Shown here piece after piece: positions 44,970 through 54,980 of a stretch of DNA of 64,000 nt. The stretch's first letter is position 1, and each line of letters opens with the position of its first letter. The position numbers and the translations under genes are program-made. Below the pieces are notes generated by a model. That model was given only the letters and a program-made list of their open reading frames with translations, did not search any database and was not told the origin of the DNA. The stretch comes from Candidatus Gastranaerophilales bacterium (lineage in GTDB: Bacteria; Cyanobacteriota; Vampirovibrionia; Gastranaerophilales; Gastranaerophilaceae): contig CALUVR010000012.1 of assembly GCA_944324285.1 (NCBI GenBank), positions 1-64,000 of the forward strand, written 5' to 3'.

Positions 44970-45197
44970 CACATAAGTTATAAGAAAAAGACTAAAGATT
45001 TTTATCAAATAGTTATTCAAAAACTTGAACGGATATGCTGCAAGAAAAATATTACGCTTGACGAACTCGCTCTTGCGTCTGGACTTAAAAAAGATAGGTT
45101 TCAAAAAATCTATTCAGGAAAATCCGGGCTTTATATGGAGGAGGTTATTGATATTTGTGAATATTTAGGGGTTACTCCTGATGATATTGTTCTTTGA
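44970..45197 (+). pseudogene. HTH-domain frame without a start codon
   Basis: Codes about 75 residues with an XRE-like HTH: LERICCKKNITLDELALASG, LKKDRFQKIYSGK and VIDICEYLGVTPDDIVL. A TGA lies directly upstream (44967) and no ATG, GTG or TTG precedes the domain. An ATG at 44966 in the next frame (MTHKL) would join it if one base near 44980 were lost. Either a recent frameshift, a sequence error or an ATA start at 44973. Confidence 0.6.
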
Positions 45198-45200
45198 TTT

Positions 45201-45830
45201 TTAATAATGCAGAAGATGTTTAATATTTTCTTTCGGCAAATACATTTTTGTCCCGATATCCAGCGGAAATTCTTCTCCCGTATAAATACACTTTGCCGCA
45301 AGTTTGTTAATTTCAGGGTTGACCGAACGAAATCCGAGTTTAAAGTAGAAAGGTATTGGCGAATGTAAATTATCCATACATTCCGCATCAAGTAAAATTC
45401 TGCCGCCTGCACCGCTTCGGATACTGTCATAGAGCGCCTGTTGCATTAATTTTGTTCCTGCTTTTACTCCTTTTTGTTTAGCCTCGACATCGCTCACGTG
45501 AATGTAGGGTTTTAAATTAATCTTTTTTCCTTGCTGGGCTTCTTTTAAATAGTAGTCGGGAAGTCTGCCGAATTCCTCCAGAAATTCCACCCCCTCTTTT
45601 TTACCGTAATTTATTGTTCCGAGAATAGTGAAATTCTTTTGAAGTTCATAATATTTGTGCCCTGTGATACTCACCCTTTTTAAAAGCATTCTTTCCGCAT
45701 TTTTAAACTCTGCGGTATCAATGGAAAGCGGCTGCGTATGCAATTTCTCCGTAAGATTATAATAACCGCGTCGTACGTGATTTTCTATAAAAGATGCAAG
45801 ATGAATTTTTCTGACAGAAATTAAATTCAA
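45201..45830 (-). CDS. GNAT-like acetyltransferase domain protein
   Basis: 209 residues. The C-terminal half resembles an N-acetyltransferase: YIHVSDVEAKQKGVKAGTKL (acetyl-CoA loop region), ILLDAECMDNLHSPIPFYFK and LGFRSV. The N-terminal half is unrecognised. AAGGAG site. Convergent with the HTH frame, 3 bp between stops. Substrate unknown. Confidence 0.65.
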   Translation of the reverse strand: MNLISVRKIHLASFIENHVRRGYYNLTEKLHTQPLSIDTAEFKNAERMLLKRVSITGHKYYELQKNFTILGTINYGKKEGVEFLEEFGRLPDYYLKEAQQGKKINLKPYIHVSDVEAKQKGVKAGTKLMQQALYDSIRSGAGGRILLDAECMDNLHSPIPFYFKLGFRSVNPEINKLAAKCIYTGEEFPLDIGTKMYLPKENIKHLLHY

Positions 45831-45877
45831 TTTATTCTCCTTGTGTGGTATATAAAGTCAGGAGAATAAAAAATTTG

Positions 45878-47263
45878 CTAGAAAATTTTATAAGGGTTTA
45901 GAATATTATCAGGGTCAAGAGTTTTTTTGATATGACGCATATAATCAAGTGCAACTCCGTTGATTACTTTATGAATATGTTCGCGTTTTTCTGCCCCAAT
46001 CCCGTGTTCGCCAGATAGAATTCCGTCGAGTTTGGCTGTCAGGTCATAGATTTCTGATTTTGCTTTTTTAAATCTTTTATATTCATCCTCATCTATGTAA
46101 TCAATCGGAATTTGCGGATGAACGCTTCCATCTCCGACGTGCCCGACCATACAGACGGTTAAATTATATTTTTTGCAGATTTCGTTTATTCCTTTGACGA
46201 GCGCTGCAAGATTTTTACGCGGAACTATAACATCATCCGTTGTTACATTCGGTTTTAATTTTGCACACGCACCCATTGAAGATCTGCGCGCCGTCCAGAT
46301 TTTTTCGTATTCTTCTTCATTCGTTGAATATTGAATTTTTCGCGCCCTGCATTTTTCCAGAATTGAAACGATTATATTCTGCTGGTATTCCATTGAAATT
46401 TTGAAGCCGTCGATTTCAATTACAAGCGCCGCTTCCTTATCACATAGCAACCCTGCAGGGTAAAATCTTTCAACCGTTTGGATTGCATTTTTATCCATAA
46501 AATCCAGAGTTGTAGGAAAAATTCGCTGTTCTATTATTGCATTTACTGCATTCACGGAATCTTCTACTGTATCAAAATATGCCATTAGAACTTTTTTTGC
46601 TTCTGGCTGCGGAATGAGTTTCATTGTGGCTTCAACAACAATCCCGAGAGTCCCTTCTGAACCTACAAACAGGCTGTTTAAATTATATCCTGTTGCATTT
46701 TTTATTGTGCTTGAGCCGGTTCGTAAAATCTCTCCTTTTGCAGTAACTACTTTTAAATCAATTACGTAATCTTTGGTAGATCCGTATTTAAATGTTTTGG
46801 CACCTGCAGATGATTGCGCGATGCTTCCGCCGATTGTTGAAACGGCAAGGTTTGAAGGGTCAGGCGGATAGAAAAGTCCAATTTTTTCTGCGGCTTTTTG
46901 TAAATCCCCGACGATTACCCCCGGCTGAACTGTTGCGGTCATATTCTCACGGCTGAGGTCAAGAATTTTATTCATTTTTGAAAAATTTAAAACAATTCCT
47001 CCATGATCCGTCCGGCATGCTCCGACAACATTGGTTCCCGCTCCGCGGCAGATTATCGGTGTTTTATATTTGCTTGCAGTTTTTACTACCTGCTGAACCT
47101 GTTCAATCGTTTCTACAAACACTACGGCATCCGGCAAATGTTCTATTTTTCTTGTATTTGTCGCATCCTGTGCGTAGGCATATCTTTCCTCAATTGTCGA
47201 TAATACATTTTCCGCACTGAGGTCTTTTTGTAAATCTTTTATTAATTTGTTATTCGTCAACAT
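45878..47263 (-). CDS. FAD-binding 2-hydroxyacid oxidase (GlcD/D-lactate dehydrogenase type)
   Basis: Oxidises glycolate, D-lactate or a similar hydroxyacid. 461 residues: PCMH-type FAD domain (ICRGAGTNVVGACRTDHGGIV, PPDPSNLAVSTIGGSIAQSS), C-terminal FAD-oxidase domain with GHVGDGSVHPQIPI and LSGEHGIGAEKREH. No GlcE/GlcF or Fe-S partner is adjacent. Its start overlaps the end of the giant coiled-coil gene by 14 bp, so the two are co-transcribed and probably translationally coupled. Confidence 0.92.
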   Translation of the reverse strand: MLTNNKLIKDLQKDLSAENVLSTIEERYAYAQDATNTRKIEHLPDAVVFVETIEQVQQVVKTASKYKTPIICRGAGTNVVGACRTDHGGIVLNFSKMNKILDLSRENMTATVQPGVIVGDLQKAAEKIGLFYPPDPSNLAVSTIGGSIAQSSAGAKTFKYGSTKDYVIDLKVVTAKGEILRTGSSTIKNATGYNLNSLFVGSEGTLGIVVEATMKLIPQPEAKKVLMAYFDTVEDSVNAVNAIIEQRIFPTTLDFMDKNAIQTVERFYPAGLLCDKEAALVIEIDGFKISMEYQQNIIVSILEKCRARKIQYSTNEEEYEKIWTARRSSMGACAKLKPNVTTDDVIVPRKNLAALVKGINEICKKYNLTVCMVGHVGDGSVHPQIPIDYIDEDEYKRFKKAKSEIYDLTAKLDGILSGEHGIGAEKREHIHKVINGVALDYMRHIKKTLDPDNILNPYKIF

Positions 47264-50200
47264 AAGATGTTAGTTTTTCTATATTGCTGTTTAATTTCGC
47301 TAATTGTTTTTCGATTTTGTCGATTTTATTCTGAACGCTGTCAGGTTCACGTTCTTCCAACATTGTAATCGCTTTTTCAAGTTTTTCCTCAAGCTTATCT
47401 ATTCTGGATTGCTGTTCGGTAAATTTGTTTTCGATTACGTTTATAAGTTCTTCTTTTTCAGGAAGATTTGCTTTTAATTCTTTTATTGCTTTTTGAATGT
47501 TGCTTGTTTTTGATGTTTTATCATAAATACTGTTCACGACGTCAGTAGTTCCGTCCATCCATTCGCCGAGATACATCATGACATTTTCCAGAACTTTGCT
47601 TGAACTCATTGTAGCATTAACTTTTTCGTCAATCGTGAGAAGCTGGCTTTGAAGATTTTGCGAATTTATTGTATCAAGCTGCTCCTGTAACGATTCTGTT
47701 CTTCTGTTAAATTCATCCATACTGTTGCAAATCATTCTGTAAGATTCATCTGAATTCAACAAAAGTTTATTCGTTCTTGCGCTTATGCTTACAATATCTT
47801 CATTCAGTTTGTCTAACCCTTCGTTTAAATCATCATTTTGGGTTACTGCAAAACTCAAACGTAAATCATCAATGGATTTTGCTATACGATTTATGTTTGA
47901 GGATATTACTCCGACTTCATTGGAAGAACCTGGCGATGAAATTTCGTTAATGGCAAGCCTGAGTTTTGCAATATCACTTTCTACATCCTGAAGGGTGTAT
48001 GAATATAAATCCATATCGCTGCCGTTATTTGCAATACTTTTTAATTGCTTTTTGACTTCCTGCAGAGTTTCATTAATGGCATTTGTCTTTTCTTCTACGA
48101 AATCTTTTATCTCTTCTGTTTCTTCAACAAATGTTATCTGATCTGCAACGGAAATTATTGCGGACATTATGGAATCTTTTATTTCTTGAGTGTTTTTATC
48201 TAAATCAATTTTGTTTAAATCACTCAGAAGTTTTTGCAGGCATTCATCAACTTCCTGAGATTTTTTTGTGCTGTCAAATGATTCAATAAGTTTTCTCTGA
48301 CCGACAATCAGGTCTTTAACGTCTTCGATTTCATCACGTATTTCGGAGTCATCGCTCAGTGCTAAAACATCAACTTTGCTGTTGAGAATTTCAAGCATGT
48401 CGGAAATTTTCTTATCAAATTCCGAGTTTCTTTGGATATTTTGATTAATCTCCGCAATATCGTCCGATGTTTCGTTTGTATCGGCAGCCGCCAGATTATC
48501 AAGTTTGTTGTGAAGGCTTTCTAATATATCAGAGATTTTTCTGTCATTTTGAGATGTTTCATCTAATTTATCTGCAATATCCGAAATGTCCTCTCTTAAA
48601 TCGGAGTCATCGCTCAGTGCTAAAACATCAACTTTGCTGTTGAGAACTTCAAGCATGTCGGAAATTTTCTTATCAAATTCCGAGTTTCTTTGGATATTTT
48701 TATTAATCTCCGAAAGCTCATCTGAAGTTTCGTCAGTTTCCGCAACCGTCAGATTGTTAAGCTTGTTTTGAAGGTTTTCTAGTATATCGGAAATTTTCTT
48801 TTCATTTTCGGATTTTTCTCCTAATCTGTATGCAATTTCCGAAATGTTATCTTTAATCTCAGAATCATCATTCAGCGCAAGAATGTCAACCTTACTGTGC
48901 AATTCTTTCAACGACTCGTTAAGTTCTTTAATATCTTCGTCTGAAATGTTTGCATCTGCACTCGGAAGTTCTGTAAGTTTAAATATTATGTTTTTTTCTA
49001 AATCTTTCAATGCGGTTTTTAAAAGTTCCGCGATTTTATTAAGCTGTGTTTCTTCGTCAGTTTTATCGCTTAAGTCTGAGCGGATTTCATCAAGCTTGCC
49101 GGTTACATTTTTTTCAATTTCTGTTAGAGAAGTTTCTATATCGTTATTTTTGTTTTCTAAAGATGTCCGGAGGGTTTTAATTTGATTTACAAGCTCCTCA
49201 TTTTGATTTTCCATTGTTATGAGTAAATCATCGTTATCAAGCATCGCCGCAATAAAATCTTTTAGTTCGGAACTCCCGGCTTTTACTTTTTCATCAAGAG
49301 CTTTTTGCAGTTCATCCAGAACATTTAGTAATGAATGTTCCAATTCTTTATTGTTATCGCAAAGTTTTTTATCAAGTTCCTGTGAATAGGATTCCCATTC
49401 TTTCAGGAAGGTATCTGTTTTTTCAAAATTTGCACGAACGTTTAAATCTAAATCTGCAATTGTTGAATTAATTAATTCAAGATGATTTTTTGCGAAGTCA
49501 TCAACGCAGCTTTGTAAAGATGTACATTTTGAAATAACATCTTTATAAGTGTTTTCTATATTAATATAAGTATCATGGTTTTCTATCAGATTGTTATTTA
49601 ATTCCTGAAGCAAATTAAGGTAAGAAATCTCAATCTGGTTTTTAAGTTCTGTGATTATTGAATTGAAATCGAAACTTGTAAAGTCAATGATTGCATTTTT
49701 TAACGGCGCAAATTCCTTGATTATTAAATCTGATTTTTCTCTGTACGCCTCGTCTATATCGGTTTTCAATAAGTCAAATTTGTTCTGGACATCACCGAGT
49801 TTTTCGCTGATAGTGTTTAAAATTTCATCAGAATTATCGGACTGACGAGTTTTAATTTCATCTAAGGTCATAGTGAGGTATTCAAGACCTTTATCAACAA
49901 AAGTAATGTTTTCTCGTACTATATCTTTTACATCAATTTTTATATCTTCTTTGTTTTCGCCGAGTTGATTAGTTAAATCGCCGATTTTTTCCACAATAGA
50001 GGTAAGATTTTCTTCAAAGAAACTTTTTTGATCGGTATTTAGGTAACTTATTTTGTCCTGAATTTCTGTTAAATTATTTTTTATATCAACAAATTCCGCG
50101 GCGGAATCGTTCAGCTTTGAATTTGTTTCTGCGGAGATTAAATCTATATTACTTCTGTATTCATTCAGTTTTTCTTCTAATTCCCCTATACTCCGGTTAT

Positions 50201-53200
50201 AGTTTTCTGTGCTGTCGTATAATTTGCTTTCTATTACAAAAAGTTTTTCTACAACTTTATCGGCAGTTTCAGAATGTAAATTTTCTATATCGGTTTTAGA
50301 AGCTGAAATGTGTTCTTTTATGGCTTCAATTCTACCGAAGATTTCTTCTGTATTTTTTGTATTATGCATCAGAGAATCCGAAAGACTACTGTTAAACTTT
50401 TCGGCTTCGTCTGTTAAATAATTGAGCAGGGACTTCATCTCTGCAGTATCATTTTTATGTTCTTCATCTCTTGTGTAGATACTGTCAAATTTCTCCGTCA
50501 CGGAAGTCCCTATGGCGTCAATTTTGTCTGAAACGTCGTTTATGTCGGTTTTTACATCCGCAATTCCCGTACAGATTTCTTCTGTGCCGGATTTGGTTTC
50601 CATTGAAAATTCAGCTATTAAGTCTTTAATTTCAGCGACATTATTTGTCTGTTCTTCATTTTTATGACCGATTTCATTGAATTTATCAACAAAGAATGCG
50701 CCTATGTCATTCATTTTTGAGGAGAAATCTTCTGTAGTTTTTATCACACTGTCAAGAATAGTTTTGATAAACGAAAATTCTGTAAGAAGTTCTTCATTCC
50801 CCGGAATTTCTATAGCTTCTATTTTCTCTTTAGCTTCTTTGATTTCTGCCTCAAGATTATTAATTAAATTTTTGATTTCTACACTATTTGTAATGTGTTC
50901 ATCATTTCTTTCTCCCATTTCGTTGAATTTTTCAACAAAAAACGCATCAGTTTCAGTTAATTTTTCTGAAAATTTTTCAGAAGTTTCTGCAAGTTCAGAG
51001 AGAGATGACCGGATTTCATTAAGGTTATTAAAAATGCTGGTTTCGCTGTCGGCATTTTGTGCCGCACCGAGTAAATCTTTTGTTTCTGCAATTTCGGAGG
51101 TCAACGAATTTATTAAATCTATAATTTCACGGGCATTAGTATTTTGTTCTTCATTATATTTTTCGAGTTCTTCAAATTTTTCAGTTAAAATATTTTCTAT
51201 GTTTTCCGTAAAAGTTTCAGAGGATTTCGATATATCAGTTTGAATATCCGCAACGATTTCTTTGAGTTCATTGATATTTTCGTTAGCTTCTAAAACGACA
51301 TCTTTAGTTTGTTCCAATTCGGAGATTTTTTCTGTTATATCTTTTGTCAAATTGTCTTCCATTGTTAATAATTTAGTTTCAATGGCTTCAATTTGTTCTT
51401 TTACGCTATCCCGGACGGAATCTATATTTTCATTGCTGTTTGTAATCTGGTCAACAATATTTGAAGCAGTTTCGTCAAATTTTGAGGCGGAATCTGCAAG
51501 ATAATCTTTAATCTCTGTAATTTCTGCCAGAGAGTTGTCAAGATTAAGAGAGGTTGACGAGATTGTATTTTCAAGCCGGGTTAGAAAATCCTGAACTTCG
51601 GAAATTCTTCTTTCGGTTAGTTCTTTAATTTCCGAAGAAAAAATCATTGTTTTATCGGAAATTTCTGTAATTTTATCGTTGAGATTTTCAATTTCGGCAA
51701 CAGAGGATGCGTTTGCAGAAAGATGCTGTTCTAAAAAAGTTTGAAAGTTTGCCGGTATGTTGGCACGTAAGAATTCCAGAATTGATTTTATTTCATCAAA
51801 ATTTCCTGCAAGAGATTCAGATATATCGTCTTTTATTTGCCCGAAGTTTGCGATTTTGTCTTGAAATTCTTTTACTAGATTTCCTTCCATAGTGTCTATT
51901 TTCAAGACTGTGTCGTCAAATTTTCCATTAATAGAATCTTTTAAATCGTCAATTTTTTTTGCGCTTGAATTTATATCTGTACTGAGCTGTGAATGAATTT
52001 CATCCAGTCTTATTGCGGTATTTGTAATATATCTTTTTATTTCAGCTGATTCTACGATAGATGTATCCATTCCGGAGCTGATTGAAGTGATTGTTCCTTC
52101 AAGGTTTTTCAAATAATCGGAAATTTCAAGCACTTTGCTGTTTAAAAAATCTTTGAAATTTTCTTCATTGGTAGTTTTTGATATGCTTGAGATATCTTTT
52201 GAAAGATTATCAAGTTCTTGCAACTTTTTATCAAAAATTTCAGACGAAACATTCTGATTGTTTGACCGGACTTCTTGCGAAAATGCCGCAAACATTTCTC
52301 TTATTGAACTCAGGTATGCTGTCAGGTTTGCCGCAATATTTTCTCTAAATTGACGCAGATTTTCATCAGTTTGTTCGAGTTTATTTATAACGTTTCCGAA
52401 ATTTGTGTCAAAGTCAGTACGGAAATCGTTGATGGAATTCCCGTTTCTGCTGACGTTGTCAAGAATTAATGATAATTTTTCATCAGAATTTTGTTTAAAT
52501 TCGTCACAGATTTTTGCAACTTTAGAGTCATTCTGATTAATATTATCAAGAATGACGGATAATTTTTCGTCGGAATTCTGTTTAAGTTCGCTGCATATTT
52601 GAGCAACTTTAGAGTCTTTTTGATTGATATTGTCAAGAATAACTGACAGTTTTTCATCAGAATGCTGTTTAAATTCATCACAGATTTCAGCGACCTTAAG
52701 ATCGTTCCGGTTAATATTTTCAATAATAGAAGATAAATTTTCCTGGGCAATTTCTCTTAATTCTTCTCTAATGCCGTGAAGGATTTGTTCGTGCCTTGTA
52801 ATATTTTCAACAACGGAAGAAATATTACTTTCAGCAATTTCTCTTAATTCCTGTCCGATTCCGTCAAGAGATTGACTGCTTTGGGAAATCTTTTCGATAA
52901 TAGTATTTAGATTTTCATCCGAACGTTGTTTTAAAAATTCGGAGATTTCCGAAATTTTATTTTGTCCGATTGACAGATTGTTGATAATCGTGTCAAGGCT
53001 TTGTTCAAGGGTACGGTTTAAAGTGTCCTGAATTTCGGACATACGGGAACCAAGCTGATTAATATCTTCTCTGAAGGTATTAAGTTCTTCTTTATTATCC
53101 ACACTGTTTTTCAAAAGTTCAATACGTGCATATAATGCACCGATACCTTGCGCAACCTGATTAAAATCCTGTTTAACTGTTTCGGATAAGTCGGTGTGTA

Positions 53201-53507
53201 CTCTGGAGAGATTTGCATTAATGGTGTTTTCAACACTCTGGAACCTATCTTGACTATTCTGCGGGAATAAGTCTTTCAGAATAGAAGATTTTTCAATAAT
53301 GGCAGTAATTTCTTTTTGAATGTTTTCAAAAACAGCTTCTTTTTCAAAGTTGAAGTTGATAACACTATCATTGAAAGTTTTTTCAAGAGTGCTGACCTGA
53401 TTTTTGAGTTCGTCAATAGACTGTCTGTCATTGTGTGATGACATATAATCAAGTTTTGCGTTAATCTCGTTTAAAATATTATTGAAGTCTTCTGCGTTCG
53501 GAGTCAT
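47250..53507 (-). CDS. Giant coiled-coil repeat protein, 2085 aa
   Basis: Function unknown. Almost entirely heptad-like helix, rich in Glu, Ser, Asn, Asp, Ile and Leu, without a signal peptide, membrane helix or enzymatic domain. Two repeat blocks stand out: six or so 29-residue units at about 180-355 (EKLSVILDNINQKDSKVAQI..) and two near-identical 86-residue units at about 1540-1730 (KVDVLALSDDSDLREDISDI..). The sequence resembles structural filaments or methyl-accepting-protein-like stalks, but no signalling tip was seen. Ends overlapping the FAD oxidase start. Low Cys and even composition argue for one cytoplasmic rod; about 300 nm if one continuous coil (inference). Confidence 0.85.
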   Translation of the reverse strand: MTPNAEDFNNILNEINAKLDYMSSHNDRQSIDELKNQVSTLEKTFNDSVINFNFEKEAVFENIQKEITAIIEKSSILKDLFPQNSQDRFQSVENTINANLSRVHTDLSETVKQDFNQVAQGIGALYARIELLKNSVDNKEELNTFREDINQLGSRMSEIQDTLNRTLEQSLDTIINNLSIGQNKISEISEFLKQRSDENLNTIIEKISQSSQSLDGIGQELREIAESNISSVVENITRHEQILHGIREELREIAQENLSSIIENINRNDLKVAEICDEFKQHSDEKLSVILDNINQKDSKVAQICSELKQNSDEKLSVILDNINQNDSKVAKICDEFKQNSDEKLSLILDNVSRNGNSINDFRTDFDTNFGNVINKLEQTDENLRQFRENIAANLTAYLSSIREMFAAFSQEVRSNNQNVSSEIFDKKLQELDNLSKDISSISKTTNEENFKDFLNSKVLEISDYLKNLEGTITSISSGMDTSIVESAEIKRYITNTAIRLDEIHSQLSTDINSSAKKIDDLKDSINGKFDDTVLKIDTMEGNLVKEFQDKIANFGQIKDDISESLAGNFDEIKSILEFLRANIPANFQTFLEQHLSANASSVAEIENLNDKITEISDKTMIFSSEIKELTERRISEVQDFLTRLENTISSTSLNLDNSLAEITEIKDYLADSASKFDETASNIVDQITNSNENIDSVRDSVKEQIEAIETKLLTMEDNLTKDITEKISELEQTKDVVLEANENINELKEIVADIQTDISKSSETFTENIENILTEKFEELEKYNEEQNTNAREIIDLINSLTSEIAETKDLLGAAQNADSETSIFNNLNEIRSSLSELAETSEKFSEKLTETDAFFVEKFNEMGERNDEHITNSVEIKNLINNLEAEIKEAKEKIEAIEIPGNEELLTEFSFIKTILDSVIKTTEDFSSKMNDIGAFFVDKFNEIGHKNEEQTNNVAEIKDLIAEFSMETKSGTEEICTGIADVKTDINDVSDKIDAIGTSVTEKFDSIYTRDEEHKNDTAEMKSLLNYLTDEAEKFNSSLSDSLMHNTKNTEEIFGRIEAIKEHISASKTDIENLHSETADKVVEKLFVIESKLYDSTENYNRSIGELEEKLNEYRSNIDLISAETNSKLNDSAAEFVDIKNNLTEIQDKISYLNTDQKSFFEENLTSIVEKIGDLTNQLGENKEDIKIDVKDIVRENITFVDKGLEYLTMTLDEIKTRQSDNSDEILNTISEKLGDVQNKFDLLKTDIDEAYREKSDLIIKEFAPLKNAIIDFTSFDFNSIITELKNQIEISYLNLLQELNNNLIENHDTYINIENTYKDVISKCTSLQSCVDDFAKNHLELINSTIADLDLNVRANFEKTDTFLKEWESYSQELDKKLCDNNKELEHSLLNVLDELQKALDEKVKAGSSELKDFIAAMLDNDDLLITMENQNEELVNQIKTLRTSLENKNNDIETSLTEIEKNVTGKLDEIRSDLSDKTDEETQLNKIAELLKTALKDLEKNIIFKLTELPSADANISDEDIKELNESLKELHSKVDILALNDDSEIKDNISEIAYRLGEKSENEKKISDILENLQNKLNNLTVAETDETSDELSEINKNIQRNSEFDKKISDMLEVLNSKVDVLALSDDSDLREDISDIADKLDETSQNDRKISDILESLHNKLDNLAAADTNETSDDIAEINQNIQRNSEFDKKISDMLEILNSKVDVLALSDDSEIRDEIEDVKDLIVGQRKLIESFDSTKKSQEVDECLQKLLSDLNKIDLDKNTQEIKDSIMSAIISVADQITFVEETEEIKDFVEEKTNAINETLQEVKKQLKSIANNGSDMDLYSYTLQDVESDIAKLRLAINEISSPGSSNEVGVISSNINRIAKSIDDLRLSFAVTQNDDLNEGLDKLNEDIVSISARTNKLLLNSDESYRMICNSMDEFNRRTESLQEQLDTINSQNLQSQLLTIDEKVNATMSSSKVLENVMMYLGEWMDGTTDVVNSIYDKTSKTSNIQKAIKELKANLPEKEELINVIENKFTEQQSRIDKLEEKLEKAITMLEEREPDSVQNKIDKIEKQLAKLNSNIEKLTSYVDE
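48344..48860 (-). repeat. 258-bp tandem repeat in the giant coiled-coil gene
   Basis: CGGAGTCATCGCTCAGTGCT recurs at 48344 and 48602, exactly 258 bp (86 codons) apart, followed by about 100 nearly identical bases; a more diverged unit follows. Indicates recent in-frame duplication. Confidence 0.85.
52440..52960 (-). repeat. 87-bp tandem repeats in the giant coiled-coil gene
   Basis: AATTTTTCATCAGAATT-type segment recurs every 87 bp (29 codons), for example at 52474 and 52561; about six units. Unit consensus on the protein is EKLSVILDNINQxDSKVAxI. Confidence 0.8.
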
Positions 53508-53631
53508 TAATTTCTACTTTCTTTTTAAATACACATACCTGTTTTTATCTTACCAAATTAATAATATAAGCGCAAAATGTTAACTAAATTTATTACAATT
53601 GTAAAGATAAAAGGATTTTTTTGTATTAAAG

Positions 53632-53640
53632 TGGTATAAT
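53632..53640 (+). promoter_or_regulatory. Extended -10 promoter of the kor operon
   Basis: TGGTATAAT, a perfect TGnTATAAT, 32 bp before the korD ATG; no good -35. Followed by GGGAAAGGAA as the ribosome site region. Confidence 0.55.
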
Positions 53641-53671
53641 ATTGCCCAGACATGGGAAAGGAATAAGCTAA

Positions 53672-53884
53672 ATGAGCCATATTGTTATAGATTCAGACAA
53701 ATGTAAGGCATGCTACTTATGTATAGAAGAATGTCCGAAAAAGTTAATAAAGGTCAGTGAAAAGACAAATAAACTCGGGGATCACTACGTTGAATTTTGC
53801 GATCCGGAGCATCAGTGTATAGGCTGTGCGATGTGTGCAACACGTTGTCCTGATTTGGCGATTACGGAAGTTTACAGAGGTTAG
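53672..53884 (+). CDS. korD: 2-oxoacid:ferredoxin oxidoreductase delta subunit (4Fe-4S)
   Basis: Ferredoxin-like subunit carrying electrons from the active site. 70 residues, two 4Fe-4S motifs: CKACYLCIEECP and CIGCAMCATRCP. First gene of a compact korDABC operon (gaps of 6, 16 and about 18 bp). Confidence 0.92.
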   Translation: MSHIVIDSDKCKACYLCIEECPKKLIKVSEKTNKLGDHYVEFCDPEHQCIGCAMCATRCPDLAITEVYRG

Positions 53885-53890
53885 GAATAA

Positions 53891-54964
53891 ATGACGGAAT
53901 GTTTAGTAAAACCAAATAAAAAAGTTTTGATGAAGGGTAACTATGCGATAGCGAATGCTGCTGTTATTGCGGGTTGTGAATGTTATTTCGGTTATCCTAT
54001 TACTCCCCAGAGTGAAATAGGGGAATTTATGAGCGGGAAAATGCAAGAGCTTCACCGCGGGTATGTTTCTGCAGAAAGTGAACTTGCTGCGATAAATATG
54101 GTTATCGGAGCATGTTCAACAGGCGCGAAGGCAATGACTTCATCTTCTTCATGCGCTGTTTCATTAATGCAGGAAGCGCTTTCTTATGCAACGTCAGATC
54201 AGCTTCCTGTAGTTCTGGTGAGTGTCATGAGAGGTGGTCCGGGGTTAGGCAATATTTATCCTTCTCAAGGGGATTACAATCAGGCAACCGTAGGCGGCGG
54301 GAACGGCGACTATCATTTAATAGTACTTGCACCTTCAACTGTTCAGGAATGTGTTGATTTAACTTATAAAGCTTTTTATCTTGCTCATAAGTATCGCAAT
54401 CCTACCGTGCTTCTGGCTGACGGTTTGTTAGGGCAGATGATGGAGCCTGTGGAATTCGGTGAATATCCTTATCCTGAAATTGACAATTCCGATTGGGCAT
54501 TGACAGGTGCGAAAGACCGTCCCGGCAGAATTATCCGATCTTACGCTCCGCTTGCTGATAATCAATGTGTTTTCCTGAACAAATTATTTGAAAAATATAA
54601 ACAAATTGAGGAAAACGAAGTCGAATGGGAAGAATTTGAAACGGACGATGCGGATTTAATCGTAACTTGTTTCGGAAGCCCTGCGAGAAATGTTCGTTCC
54701 GCAGTGAAAGCATGCCGCAAAGAAGGTTTGAAAGTCGGGATGTTAAGACCTATTACATTATATCCGTTCCCTTCAAAGAGAATTTCGGAACTGGCATCAA
54801 TAGCGAAGATATTCCTTGATATTGAAGTTAATATGGGACAGATGCTGAAGGATGTGAAACTTGCAGTGAACGGAAAAGTTCCTGTAGAATTTTTCAACAG
54901 ACCGGTCGGCAACCCGCCTGAAGTTGATGATATTATCAGTGAAATAAAGAGATTAATAAAATAA
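53891..54964 (+). CDS. korA: 2-oxoacid:ferredoxin oxidoreductase alpha subunit
   Basis: Binds the pyrimidine side of thiamine diphosphate in the KorAB heterodimer. 357 residues; GNYAIANAAVIAGCECYFGY, PITPQSEIGEFM, VSAESELAAINMVIGA, and a C-terminal transketolase-like domain (DLIVTCFGSPARNVRSAVKA). Probably 2-oxoglutarate or branched-chain oxoacid specific; sequence alone does not decide. Confidence 0.93.
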   Translation: MTECLVKPNKKVLMKGNYAIANAAVIAGCECYFGYPITPQSEIGEFMSGKMQELHRGYVSAESELAAINMVIGACSTGAKAMTSSSSCAVSLMQEALSYATSDQLPVVLVSVMRGGPGLGNIYPSQGDYNQATVGGGNGDYHLIVLAPSTVQECVDLTYKAFYLAHKYRNPTVLLADGLLGQMMEPVEFGEYPYPEIDNSDWALTGAKDRPGRIIRSYAPLADNQCVFLNKLFEKYKQIEENEVEWEEFETDDADLIVTCFGSPARNVRSAVKACRKEGLKVGMLRPITLYPFPSKRISELASIAKIFLDIEVNMGQMLKDVKLAVNGKVPVEFFNRPVGNPPEVDDIISEIKRLIK

Positions 54965-54980
54965 ATTTAAAAGGAAAAAG

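Noticed and set aside
44708-45197. Classic type II toxin-antitoxin pair
   Set aside because: An AbrB/MazE-like protein is present, but no toxin fold is adjacent; the partner frame is an HTH domain and is itself disrupted.
47785-53400. Plus-strand frames opposite the giant coiled-coil gene
   Set aside because: Ser/Leu/Phe-rich mirror frames of a Glu/Asn/Ile-rich coiled coil; no ribosome sites or homologous motifs.
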